Below, piece after piece: positions 10,950 through 25,900 of a DNA stretch of 64,000 bases. A program made the translations under genes and the position numbers. Each line of letters opens with the position of its first letter. Position 1 is the stretch's first letter. This DNA comes from Apostichopus japonicus. Taxonomy: Eukaryota; Echinodermata; Holothuroidea; Aspidochirotida; Stichopodidae. Location of the stretch: the NCBI RefSeq assembly GCF_037975245.1, contig NC_092575.1:25035841-25099840 (forward strand), read 5' to 3'. Below the pieces are notes generated by a model, which did no database searches, was not told the DNA's origin, and saw only the letters and a program-made list of their open reading frames with translations.

Positions 10950-13900
10950 CTGTTGAGAAACGAACAAACACAAGCTATGAGTCACAATCGAAAAACTGCA
11001 CGGATTTGGCTTTCGTTCTATACATAGGTTTGATACATAAATATACGTCAATGGCGTAGTGAGGAAATGGCACATCCGACCCCATTTGAATTAATCATTA
11101 ACTAATGCGTTAACCTGTTCATTTCTTCCAAGAGAATGTCGAGTTCAGCAAAGAAACACATGATAGCTAAATAATAGTTACTGTGCCACTGAACACACAA
11201 GCTGCATTTCATTTGCATAATAAAAGTCAAAGAAACTTTGACACAACAACATTTTTAGATTTTAGATCCTCCTGCAAGCAGGAACTCGCGAGGAAGCCAT
11301 CATTGGATTATCAAAGCTGCAAGCTGACCAGTCAGTCTCTTAGATTCATATTTTAACGTCCATGATTATGAGTTTTCAATTGTCAACAACTCTGTAACTG
11401 GACGACATACATTAATCTTGGAGTGACTCGAACTCGGGACCTATAATTGAAAGGCACCGGCGTTAACCACTGAGCTAAAACTCATTATGAAAACTGGTTT
11501 TCGTTTTTCAATGCTTTACGACAGGGGTTCTCGATTGAATTTCTACGATGGCCAGAGATAACATTGATTGTCACAGAAGGCCACTATAATACCATACCAT
11601 ACTTTAACGTACCATAATAACTAGCCTGTGAGTAATGTACAGTGTTGGCCGGTATAGTAAAAGGCATCAAGGGCCGATAAACCGGGACAGTGCAGAACTG
11701 TAGGCTGGTTTCAAATCAAAACGATCTACTTCTCATAGTATCAATGTTATAAACATTTTAATGTCAACAAGCCGTTTATTAACGTTGCAGTATGACTGTT
11801 GAATATTCAAGAGGGCACAGGGGGTGTGAGGGAGTGAATTAAGTATTAATTAAACATATTACTACATATTTAAGGTAATAAAAAGGGACATACCGTCATA
11901 ATGTCTAAAAGCAGCAAACAGATTTCCGGGCACGCCTTTCCATCCCTCTCTGATCAACTTCGGGTAGTCAGCATCAACTTTCTTCTCATATTCATCATAA
12001 CGCCAATACTTCTTTCCTTTGAAGAAATATGTCTTCCCAGTATATCCCCATGGCAACGCAGCATCGATATCATCAGGCAGTCCCAATTCACTGATAGGTT
12101 TTGGAAATCCTTCCCTTGCTTCAAGGTTATCATACTCCCAGTATTCCGCACCTGTAAAGTACAAACAATATATATATAACAAAATCACAAAATTCCCATA
12201 ATGAAATAAAATATTGTCAGATAACTTTGTTATTAAGTTATAAATTGCTACAATTTTGTAATGGCGATTATGATGTAAGATTTAAAATGCTAGGGCAAGT
12301 GTGTACTTAAAGTTATTTTCTATAGTGGTGGGGTTATACTGATGAAACCTAGTTGGGAGTGAGGGAGGGATGGAGGGAGGGAGGGGCGAAGTACAGCTTG
12401 GATTAGAGTCTTCTTGGCCCTATGTTATCATGATATCACAGTATCATTATTTTTGCACTCTCTTTGTCATAAAGAATATAAACAAAAAGGTTCAGTTACA
12501 TATTTAATGGCTTGTGCTTTTCCTTTCGTATTGGAAATAGGCCAAAATATCATTTGCGGGTAACATGCAATGCTAGTTTCTCTCAAAGATTGGAAAATTG
12601 CCAGAGCGATATTTAAGTAGCATATATCGTGCACCACCAAATTGCTTTGAAAGAAAAAGTAATATCCATATCACCATATCTCCATTACAATTTATGACCC
12701 GTCTAGAAGTGGGTATATAAAAGAAAGGCAAGGGTATTATTCATCCATGTACCCCGCAAAGTAATATAAATCTCACCATTTCTACGAAAACTTATCGGAA
12801 GAGGTTGGCAGATTTATTACCGATACAGTTTTAATCTCGAAATCATAAATTAAAGAAATATGTCGTTGTATGTTCGGGAAGTAATTACACAGTACAGTGT
12901 CTGGATGTACACAACTTATATACTATGGCATTGCCCGTGACAATGTTATAGATGTAATGGAAGCAGGACACTTCGCCCAACAACCATTTCGCCCAACTGC
13001 CATTTCGCCCAACCTTACCATTTCGCCCAACCAGCCTGGTCATTTCACCCAACCAGCTTGGTCATTTCGCCCAACCAGCCTGGTCATTTCGCCCAACCAG
13101 CCTGGTCATTTCGCCCAACCAGCCTGGTCATTTCGCCCAACCTTGATTAAATATGATACTTCAAAAGGAAACGTTCGGGAATCGTCACAGGATACGAACC
13201 GAATATTAAGGAAACTTGAGGATCGATCAGTGTGTTAGGGGTTAGGTTTGATAGTAAACGTTCGAATATTAAGGAATATTAGGAAACTTGAAGTCCTTTA
13301 CTTTGTATAACTTTAGTAAGGAAACGTTCGGGAATTGTTAGTCAGTAGGATGGATCAGTGTTTTAGGGGTTAGGTTTGATAGGTTTTTATGAAGAACGAT
13401 TCCCCCTTTGTTTGTATAATAACATAACTTCCATATAATAATACTATAACTGCCAATAATATAACCCAAAATAAATAAAATTGAACTAGTGAAATAAAAA
13501 AAGAAAAGGTTATATTATTCCACAGCGATTCCCCTTTGTTTGTATAATAATATAACTTCCATATAATAATAATATAACTTCCAATAATTTAACCCAAAAA
13601 TAAATCAAATTGAACTAGTGAAATAGAAACGGTTATATTATTCCACAGCGATTCCCCTTTGTTTGTATAATAATATAACTTCCATATAATAATAATATAA
13701 CTTCCAATAATTTAACCAAAAATAAATAAAATTGAACTAGTGAAATAAAAAAAAAAGGTTATATAATATTCCACACCGATTCCCCTTTGTTTGTATAATA
13801 ATATAACTTCCATATAATAATAATATAACTTCCAATAATTTAACCCAAAATAAATAAAATTGAACTAGTGGAATAGAAACGGTTATATTATTCCACACCG

Positions 13901-16900
13901 ATTCCCCTTTGTTTGTATAATAATATTACTTCCATTGTATGCGTAAACGACTAAGTAGTGTAATCCTCCCATTATACCCGAAATAACTGCTCAGACTCCG
14001 ATCGATATCGAGCGGACCTCACTTTATTTACCTATTACGAAGTAACCTTACCCAAAATAAATCAAATTGAACTAGTGGAATAGAAAAAGTAGTATTATTC
14101 TGACTGAATATTAGTAAAAATAAGGTTGGGCGAAATGACCATGCTGGTTGGGCGAAATGACCAGGCTGGTTGGGCGAAATGGCAGTTGGGCGAAATGGTT
14201 GTTGGGCGAAGTGACTAGAAAGCTACTGATATACCATGTCACTGCTGACAAATAACGAGTGTGAATGACACTGTACCTTTATATAACAATTGCTGAGAAG
14301 CTATGACACACTTCAGTAATTACTTGTGACTGTATGCTTAATAACGAACATTTCTTTAAATTAAGACTGCCACAGGAAGAGTAATTGGCCTATGAAGGCA
14401 TCGCTATGGTGATAATCATGACAAAATCACAGTCACTTACCAAGAATTGTCCATTTTACAATTGATTAATTCGCGGAACAGGTATATTAGAAACTCACAA
14501 AGTGTGAATTAATATAACAAACTGATTCAGTGGCCACATATTACCATCATACAAAGATACCGTACTACACAGAAATTTAAGAACATGAAATTAAAGAATT
14601 ATAAATTTAAGAATTAAGCTTTCGTTGTTCTACCAAACCTTCTCCTCCGTCTCCTCTGTGTAATCCCTACTCCAAAAATATTAGTTACCCATCTCCCTAC
14701 CTCTCCCATCTGTCCCACCATTATCCGCACGATCAGTTTTCAACCGAGGGTAGTGTTTCTTTAATTTACCTTATAACAGAGAATCATTCAGCGCGTCCTA
14801 ATATTTCCAACCAATTGAGTCACCGTTTACTGCACATCATTAAATAGATGCCATTACCATAGTTAATTACTGCACATCATTAAATACATGCCATCACTAT
14901 AGGTAATTACAGATCAATCAGTCAGCAGGATGTAATTCATCATCGCTTATTTCGAAAACAAAAACACTTTCTAGTCTCACCTCGTGTTTTGTAACTATTT
15001 TATGTTTAGGCCTGCTTCTTGACTACGTTCGACAAAAAAAGACATTGCCCTTTCATTAAAACCTTTCATCTGTTCATAGCAACAATTCGCGTTTGGTCAA
15101 TATTTTTACCAAATCTAGGGAGTATCATTCCATATAAGATTGTAAAAGATGTAACCAAAATGAACTATACTATCGCTAACGAATAACTACTGCTTTCGAT
15201 GATTTGGATTTCGTCGCCATTTTGTTTCATTGAATAATGACAAACGACATACAGCCAGCGACTAAATTTCACAGTAATTTGCCAAATCAGGTAAATTAAA
15301 ACCAACATTAAAATACTCAATTTCCGAGAGGACAATGCACACAAGAGAGGAGAAGATATCTTTATCTCATTTATAACCATTGAGCTGTTAATACCAGCAC
15401 CCTGATTAACCCACGTGACTTTGTTATGATTGGAGTTAGCTTAAACGAGTCAAGCTGTTGTCTTGACATCTATGGTGCCTCCAAATAAACAGTCAGTTCT
15501 GAGTTATCAGTTAAAACTTTTTATCTTATTACAAGCATGCTTTTCAATGGTCTATCATCTCCTTATTCTCCAGTGTATTGTGGGTTACCAAGCATGCCAT
15601 CTCGCACGGTCATAGAATGTTGTCATAACAACAATGTGTAGTTTCACACTACGCATGAGCAGGGACAGCTGTAACAACTCCAGGTAAAACCGCTGTAATT
15701 CTTAACACATTACGTCACACATGATAACAGTATTACTTCATTGAACCATGGAGGTAATTGAACTGTCTACACGGTATAGACCGCACACTAACATGATTTC
15801 GTAATTTTTGATCGGTTGAGATAAAGGGAAAGAAAATAACGTTTAATTAGAACTGAGGGATACAGTGATATCTACAACAGTATATGCCATATCTTTACAT
15901 CACGTCTGCTACAACAAGTACGTCGAAACTTAATATGACACACGGTACGGGTTCCGACTATCCACTTCCAGCTACCCTCCCTCTTCGAACTCAACACCCC
16001 TACCTCTCACTCTTTAAATTGGCATAAATGTGTTTTGGATGGTCAATGAATAGTCAATCAGAGTCACTGAACCTGTAATTGTTCGTTTGTGCACGGGTTG
16101 AGGCTGGTTAAGTTTTTACACTATTTACTGTAACAGAAAATCTTCATCTCTCGCTCGCTCGCTCCCTCACCCTCCACCCCCCCCCCCCCTACCCCATTAC
16201 ACACAAACACATAATTTCGGCTCCGTCAACGCACAACACTCAAGTAAACGCTGCAGTGTGACAATGAACGTACTATGGTAAAGCAAGGATATAACTTAAC
16301 TATTGCATCCACATGGGAACTTTTTCGATGCCTTCCTTCTTCTTTAATTGATAAAGAAAGCACTTGCACAAATTGCACAATCTCTCGTCCACAAGATCAA
16401 CCACTTGGAGAAAGTAACCGATATGGACAGCCAAGTTGCGTAGCTATTCCGCTCCATTTACATTTGCTTTTAGGGTTTACTGGGCCCACCGTATGTAGGC
16501 CTACATATTATTCCAAATGTTTCAGAAACACACGATAACGATGGACGAATTCACTCTTCGGATTTACCATTATTCATTATATGCAGCTGAATTAATGACA
16601 ACTTACCTTTAAAGAACATGATGGTGCTATCAAATCTCTCGTAGGATGCATCGATATTTTTGGGTAGATCTTTAAAGAAACTACTAATCTTGATTGGATA
16701 ATTTTCCATCGGTTGGCCCAAGACCCTCATTCTCCAAACGTTTGATCCCTGTAAATTAAGATGTCAGTGATAACGTGTCTGAAACATTTCATAAAACCGA
16801 AAAGGTCTGAAGATTAATTCTGTAGGGAACGTTTTTAAAATATATTATTTCATATTTGTATCTAAGTACTTTGTCGTTACATGATGCTGTTTTATTGCAC

Positions 16901-19900
16901 AAAATACTCAATGAGGAAACTCAAATTGATCTTCCTGCCCCTCACTGCCCCTCTTCCCCTTCCTGCAAAGAAAGAGTATATGTTCGGGAGGTACCTATAA
17001 CTAAACGTTAATCACGCGGCAAAGGCTAAACAGTTTATTTGCCACTTCTCGTTATTTATAGACCAGGTTGATTCATGCACTGTTAAGACTTAATTACTAA
17101 TTGGGCCAAAGGCGGAATGTCCCATCCATGGAAAACAAAATAGATCATGGAATAGAAATGTAAAGAACGTTGCATATAACGGTTTACTTAATCTTTTAAA
17201 TAAACACTCTGTCATGGATTGTAACTTGTAATTGCATTTCCCACGTTCTATGTAATGATATTATAACCAGTACTTCACAGACATCACATGAGATAAAACA
17301 TTTGTGGTTTCCGGGAATGATTACATACTTCCTGTGTGAATCACATTTTTCTCTCCAACCACATGATAGTTAAAGGACTATGTTTAGTTCTATTTCTAAC
17401 CTAACATGATGTAGAACACCCAAGATGATACTCTGGACGGTGAAGCTTTGACATTGAAAACTTACTTCAAAATGTATATATCAACGATACAAATACATCT
17501 TAATGCGTATATCTCGATTACTTATAACCCCTAATTTTATTTCTTGTCTTCAGAAGTACTTGCTCGCTTTCGTAAATATAAAAAGAACAATTCATTTAAT
17601 TGAACAATATGCTATGTTTAGTTGCAAATAATTAAAAAAAAGAGGACAAAAAAAGATAAAATTCAAACCTTAAACAAGAAAATTTCTCCTCTAATGGATG
17701 AAATAGCATCATAGACCTTGGAACATCTATCATCACCAGGCTTAGGAGGGGGGAGTGTAACAACAGGTGGTTTCTCTTCTGGTTCATTTTCATTTGGATC
17801 GTAGGGCTTCGCACCTGAAAAAAAAGATTACGTCACGACATCATATTATTGAAACCACAAAGATATTTCATAGCGTTAAATGCAAGGATGTTTAACTTGA
17901 AGACAATCCTATGTAGGATAGGCAAAGGGTTTGATTGAATGTATAAATAATCCTAAAAATAGCACAAAGAAGACGCAAATAGTTGGTACTCAGGTATTCT
18001 TAAATTGGGAGTTTTATTTGTTATTTTTTTTTCGTTTTTTCGTCACCGTCGTCTTATATAAAGGGCACTGATGAATTCAACGGAAAAAACGTTTCCATTT
18101 CTGGTTCATTTTGGATGGAATGTGATATAAAATTTGGCAATGCCAAACGGAATTATGACTTAAATGTGTATATTCGCGCCGGTCGTTAGGAAACCATTTG
18201 TAAATTTACAAAAAAAATGACATGAAAATAACCCTTGCCTTATTACTATGCCTCGTGTATGTATAGTGAAATAATTGCGCTATATATAGCGTGTGTTCCG
18301 GAAAGAACATTATCTGACAAAACCGAAGTATTTCCAAAGTGCAAGCCGTTGGTTGCAAAATGATATACTTTATTAGCATATGGGATTAAATGAATATTAT
18401 ATTCCTTAATTTTACCATAGAGGAGTTGGATCCCTAGCTGGTCATCATAGGGTAGTCTAAAGTCGGCCTTGTATCCACTATAGAATGGCGCCATCAGTGC
18501 TGAAAGATCGGTCGAATGACCCAAACCGAGGCTGTGACCAAACTCGTGGGCAGCAACAATAAATAAATCAATTCCTGAAAGAAAAAAAAATAATAGTAAT
18601 AAATGCTTGTAGAAACCTGGAAATGGAATATAAAGTTGCGAAGACATTGGAAGGACAACTTAAAACATAGTCTACCCCTGAATGTCGACCACAGAAAAAA
18701 TATCCTTCCCCGTCTTAAAACTTTTACTGGTGGTAGCCTATATAGGTTCCAACTGTGATTCGACACCAGGAAAGAAACACAAAAAAAATCTCGCAAATCG
18801 GAATTGGGAAAAATCTTTGATCTTGCTGAAAATTAATTTTATACTGAACGTCAAATATATGCCAAGAAATAAAGTTATGTAAAATAAAATGAGATGCTGC
18901 AGTGAGTGTTCAATGTTTTTTTTTTACATACACACACACGCACTCTCTCTCTCTTTCTCTGGAATTTAAATCCATAAATTACGTAAGAACCTGTACCTGC
19001 ATCAGTATTGACCGTAAAGCTTTCGTAATCATCGAAATGGGCGTCGCCCTCAAGACCCCGTAGATATGGATCCGGGAAGAACGCATGCGCAAGGGTACCG
19101 CCCTCTCCATCGAATGGGTAACCGTCACCGTGATCGAATATCGAAAACTTCAGGTAGATGTCAGCAGCACCGGTATATCTCTCGGTAAATGTGAGAGGTG
19201 TGATGTCACTCCACACCTGGAAGGCTTTCTTGATGGCGTGTACTTGGTCCGATTGGGACATATCATTGGTATAACTTAGGAATCTTGTAAAAAGAGAGGA
19301 TAATTTTTGGGGGTTAAAAATAATGTCCCACATTTTGCAAACACATCAAAAGGGTACCATTATATAATTCAATGATTCTTGATAGTGGGTGTAAAATGTC
19401 TTTCTAGGAATTAGCAAATTAGCTAAACAACAAATTAGCTAAACGTAGAAATATTTGAGCGCAAAACTGAACGTGTAGCCTGAACTGTCATTCACAAACA
19501 TTGTTACCCCCTCAGGTTGTTGTACTGAATCCCTACCCTCACAGAAGGCCGCCCCTTCTTAACCAATTTAGGTGTTCAACAGTATTGCGGACATGCTGCT
19601 CATCTACCACCTCTTCTCACACCCTAACACCCCCCACCCTCACCTTCCATTTGGAATTTTAATCAAATTTAATAACAAAGACAATAGAATATATTCTCAC
19701 CTATACGTCAGATCCTTCTTGCCCCATTTCAGCCCGGAATGAGCGTATCGCCTAGCCCTTATCTGTCCTGGTCCACCGCGTGGTTGTACATCGGGGATAC
19801 CACATCTAGGTTTGTCCAGGAGTTCTTTAGTCTCTGCTGAAAGGGTACCCGTCTCTCTTAATCCATACATGGATTGGAATGCTCGTAACCCTCTCGAATA

Positions 19901-22900
19901 CTCTTCCTGCGTTCTTAGTGTTCCTGCGTCAGGTCCATTTGCTTGAGCATATCCATATTTTTGTAAATAGCCCTAGAAAAGGGAAAAAGAAAGAAAGAAA
20001 TATAAATGAAAACTACATTATGTATATAAATACTCCAGTTTGTTCTACAAATATGTTGAAAACTGTAACTTACTTGAGTAACATACTTTATGTATGTATT
20101 TATGTATGTACTTAATGCATGAATGTATATATGTATGTATGTATGTATTTATATGTCACATGGGCGTCGATAGCCTGGTCAGGCCCCTGGGACAAGTTTC
20201 TCGCCTGACTCGTCGCTTTTTGTGTTCTTCATAATTCAATGGCAATTCCATGGCACCTTTCATGGGTGTATGACATACCCTTGACCTGATACAACCTTGG
20301 TCAATACATATCCATATCTATATCCCGCCCCCCCCATTGAACCCGACCACCGGGGCTGTAGCCCTCAACCCTGTTTTTTTTTTCGTCAGACGTGAGTACA
20401 CAACCTCATTAAACAAATTCAACGTATCATTATACACTTGTCGAGAACAGCGTTATATTTGGGAAGACTGGCGTCCTGTGTGAATGAAACATGTAAACTG
20501 AAAGTTTGGAAACAGAGACCTTTTATGAACATGTGCATGTCATTGTTTACAGCAATAACAATGCAAAATACATGTTTTTTCTTTCTTAATTTGTCGCTTG
20601 CAAACATTGACATACCCTTTAAAAATAGCATACCACATGAACGTTTTGTTGTGCTTGCGAATAAAACGCTTGATTGCAGATGACGCACGTGTACTGAGTA
20701 ACCGATATTTTATTTCTTGTGATTCAAACCATGGGGAATTAACCCAATATCCGACAAAAAAAATATAGCTGTTATATAAAACCCTTCTTATATACAGTGG
20801 CACGGTAAAAAAAATTGGTTTTAATATCAATTTGACAAAGAAGACCCACGAAAATTTCAATTCCGACTTCCATACATTTTTATATTTCAAAATGCAACCT
20901 CTTTTAATTATCGGATGAGTAAGACAAACTTTAGTCCGACAAATTCTCCAATGACTCTTCTTTCGGAGAAGCTGTTTCGTCATCATGACTAAGCATGCGC
21001 ATACCGACGGCATCCATTGGATTACAGAGAGAAGACAGATTACTCAACGACTATTGGTAGTTCTCCCAGACTATAGACTAATTCATTAGAAATCCTAAAT
21101 AGGTCTGTAAATCTATGGAGCAAGATGTGTGGTTCTGGTGAGCTGACGTCGAGATTATAACAAGCCTTTGCTCAGGAACAAGAGATTGATTATGGAAACA
21201 CTTTGCCGTGGAATTTAATATTCCCTGGTGACGTCAGAGATCTGTCTTTCATCTGCAATCACTAACAATTGGTAAATGGATGCCGAGGCAAATTGTATAA
21301 TTTGCGGGTATATATGTCCACTACAGTTAGTATCAACGTTACAACACTCGATAAACTTAATTAGCGAACTTACCAGCATAATGCGTCTGGCAACTTCATA
21401 TGTTAATTCCAATTATGCCTAAGTAACAACAGTAATGCTATCACGCATGCGCAGTTCATTAGCATGACGAGTCATGTTTCATTTCACATAAACTGAAGAA
21501 GAAAACCACAATGGGAACATTTTCACGTAGCAGCCTTTAAGAAAGGAAAACGGATCATATTTTGTCATCTGCTGATGACCTGACATGACCTTAGACCATA
21601 TACTTAAAACTTTTGTACTATAGTACGGGGAGCCACGTGTGAAGAATGACATACGTCTATGTTATACCAAAATGGAGATTTATATTGTTCCAGATATGAC
21701 GGTAGTTCCAAGATCCACTTAAAGTTCTTCTTGAGTGTCTCATGTTATGGCAACCTCTCTTATCTCGTCTGTCTCGTCTGCAGGAATATCGGTCGATATT
21801 ATCCTAAATGGAGATTTATATTGTTTCCAGATATGACGAAAGAAGGCCTAACATGATTGACCAAGATAAACTTTCTTTTCTATGTAAGCACAATTTTAAT
21901 ACCACCAAAATTTAACAAACTTACAGTACATAGCTAACGGGTATTTTTAACGTTCTTCTACAATTGCTTGAGCCGTAGTCTAATATATGACCCTCTCTGT
22001 TTACGACGAGATGGCTGTCGATTGCTTCCGAGGAAGGGAAACTAACTTTGGTGGCGCGTGTCATCCGGGTGCCGTCTGCTCCTAATTGTTATGGAAGTAT
22101 TCCATTAGCGTTTACAACGATTCGTTACAGTGCGGGGGCCGAGAAGTCCTTATCTGGTAAAGCTAGGTTAATATAACCTATCTGAACTTATATGAGTATC
22201 TCCACGCTATGTTCTAGGCCTCAGTATAGATTGTATAAGACTGTATACTATTAACCATGCAGTTCATGCCTACGTAACCCTGGTATACTTTCTAAGAACC
22301 AGAAAGCCAGTTAGCTTTGTGATTCCTTAATGAGGTACAATTTCTTCAAAATTCCAAAATAACTATCTGACTAATGTAGAGCAAGTGAGAGAACCAGAAA
22401 AGACTTGTAGCAATCCCTTGTGGTGGTTATCAACAATTTCATCACTCATAAGGATTATACAGTATAGAATTTGAAACCAAACTGTTTCACTATTCAGAAA
22501 GAACTGTCTTCCTATGTAAAATATAGACACATTTTACCAACTGTGAGCTAGCAAATCCCTTTAATAGTTTTTGGGAGTTAACATGACATTGTTCATACAG
22601 TTTGAAACATTTTTGAGAAAATAACCAAGAAAACAACATGCACCTTGTATTCAATAAGACGGATCCACATACCAAGTATATAAACTTAATCCATCATCAA
22701 CTTTTCAAGTTACCGTGTTTACAAGCAAGTATCACATACATACACACACGCCATCATCATCACAAAGATTCTTTTAGCCTCCAGCAAAGAATTAAAATCA
22801 CCCAAGAGAGATACTGCGAACGACCACCAAACAGTTTGATAATTTGACCCATTCTCAACCCCAGTCCTCTAACATCGAGACTGTAACCGTAAATGAGCAT

Positions 22901-25900
22901 GACGATGTTATAAATGTCAAGTGAGGTCTAACGAGACCTTGTGAAAAGGGAATAGCTCATTAAACATGACCAGGCTGAAAGATTGGAAAGAGCTCCATTG
23001 CATACTGTTTACTCATGCATGATCATAATATATGCAGGTTGGTAAATGTTAACACGAAAGCAGCTGGCGATAATGCAGAGGGAAGCCGAACTCCTCCATT
23101 GTGAATACAAGCGACCCTATACGAGTAATTTCATCCATCACAATGAATGGTTTCAGCCAGACATTTTGGATTGTATGAATGTGTCCAAAATAACCCAATA
23201 GGCATATACTTTATGAGACTTATTTAATTATATAATACACTCATGGCTAGATCTTGCCTGCAGTTATGCAGCAACATAAATAAAGGCAATCATGAAATTG
23301 AGTACAATATTGCAAACCGCTGTAGAATTTTTCTACTGACAGGTCATTCTGGAGGTGACCCTAAATCATGGAATTACACCTTAAATTAACCTTTCAGACG
23401 TGACAAATCCCGCTACATAATTGAGTTGCCCACACAAACCTACAGGCCTTCGTGTGTGCCATAAGCATTTGGTGATTGCGTTGACCGTGTGGGAGCTGTC
23501 GATATTAAAGGTTAGAGAACTGCAGGTACACTATTTAACTTCCATGGTAACAAAGCAGGGATCTGTCACCTAGCGGTGAGTCAAGTATAACAACAATATG
23601 TTAGTTGCAGGTGTTGCTGGGAGCGAAAACACCAACGTTTACACATGGAACACCCAACGTTTAAGCGTATAAAGCAATAATACAGATCATAGACCAGAGA
23701 GCTGTCGACCATGCACATATACGCAGGTGCGTATATACACCGCCCCTTCCCCACCCCGGACGGGTAAGCCACATTTACTATTGTTGCAACATGTCCAGAA
23801 GGCATACTTTATTACTTTTAGAAGACTACCTGAGGGCTTATATAGATCATGGGATAGGTCAAAGTATAAATCCATGCCACCTGACATTGAAAAAGACAAC
23901 GACAATATTCTTTTATGTTTCACGCCCTCGAGATTTATAAACCGCGACAACCACAATGTAACCGAAGTTATAATACAGTAATGTGTGGTTTTCTCTGAAA
24001 TACCTTTCCCCTTACTACGCTATCATAAAGATTCAAAATATCTCAAAGAAACAGGAAACAAAAGTCGTTGGTTAACTAGAACCCAAGACTTTCTTTTCAG
24101 TGATGACGAAGGGTATACAGGAAATTTGTCAGATTTGTAAAGCCCCAGAATTAACCGTTGAACAGGTTGAACATTGAACCTGTGGGGGGTGTCAGTTGAA
24201 GATAAATTTGGCTGGAATAAATTACCTTTACGAGGAGGCTATAATCTGCCTAGGTTATATTGGGAAGAGAGGGGGGGGGGTTCGAGGACCGGGTTGGTAC
24301 CCGGGGTCAATTCTCAGCTGGCTATTTTTATGACAAACGAATAGATTGTTCTTTAAAAAATTAACGCATGTATCCTGGGGCCCATTAATTGAACCGGGTA
24401 CCGGGGTGTGTAGTCAAGTTTGAAGTTATACCGGTATGATAAAGAATGTCACTATAGAGCCAGAAGTTTGTTTCAAATATCTGTCGAACTTCTTTCACGT
24501 AGCCTGACAACAGTACAGTATTTCATTTCTACCTCCCCCCCCCCGTTTTCCCCACTCTCTATCTCTTTGATACTATTGCTTTCTAATACCGTATAGCTCT
24601 ACTGTGTTGATATACAAAAGTAATCGAATTTACTATTTTTAAAGTGCCAGAGAATACAATAACATTTTTAAAACATTTCTTGAACACCCGATTCAATGAG
24701 TTTATGAGAAACTTTGCTTCACATGTTGGTCCATCCAATTTGCTATACTGACACCATGCCCACAACCAGTAATGACTAAACCACAACCTTCTTTAAATAG
24801 GGCACTGTCCTAGATAACACTTCGCCATAATATTTCATCTTCTTCTTACAAATGTCTAGACGGGAGCCCACGGCAGCATTTTTAATCAAGGTATGTTTAT
24901 TCCCTGAAATGGAGAGTCGATATCATTATAACATCCACAGCATATGATATACTTTTATCAAGCGATATATTCTGTACGTTAAATAACCGTACTACACTGT
25001 ATAATTAATGGCTTGTGTTATTTTGGCTTGTATTATATTCATACGCATGTAGGTGCATTCCTTTCATTCGACCAAACGTGTCACTTTTCGAACCGTTTAC
25101 ATATATGGGGGGAAATCAATTTGCTATTGCAGACGTGTGCCAATGGACTTTTGTATGACACTATATGTTCCCAATCTAAGGGTATACTAAAGAATACAAT
25201 ACAAGTTCAATAAAAGGTAAATAAAAAGGCGTGCGTACATGCGTTCTTCGTTATTCTCAATTGACATAGTACAGTTGAAACTATATGGACACCGTCATCA
25301 GACAAACCAGAACTGTTGTCTGGACAGCTGGATAAATGTTTTATGAAAATGACACGAACGGAATTGTCGATAGTCTCACACAGACGACTATGTTTTAGTA
25401 CGTTTTGGCGTCGGGGGTATGGTATGGTACGGATGGTTTAGGGACCGATAGTGGAGGTGAGGAGTTGGGTAGAGAGGAAAGTTGAGTGTGCGATAAGGAG
25501 AAGGGGAGGGAAGGGCGATTAATAGTTTGAGAAATTCTTTCTGATTAAACCCTTGGTCTTCCTTTACGCGCTCTAGCCTTTCACGAATTTTATCAAGTGT
25601 CTACAGATGACACCACGACCACGAATCACTGTTGCGAACCCTTACCCGTCTGTAGACTTTCGCATACAATGACGTCAGAAGACGATTTGACATCAGTAGT
25701 CCTCACTATATGTGACCCCCAATGGAATATTAGAGACATTTCATTGAAGCTCAGTCAAGTAGGCTATAGGCTATGTACCAATATGTACATTCAGTGGAAA
25801 CAGTACACATTCCACGCAGCCTAACAGCAAACACTACGCGTCGATTTAGAAATTAATGAATCATGTCAGTTCGTTCAATTCAAGCAGCTAGGGTAAACGT

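Noticed and set aside
20540-21013. 157-codon minus-strand open frame in MMP intron 1
   Set aside because: Composition is typical of translated AT-rich noncoding DNA (Lys, Phe, Ile, Tyr), with no domain or splice support.
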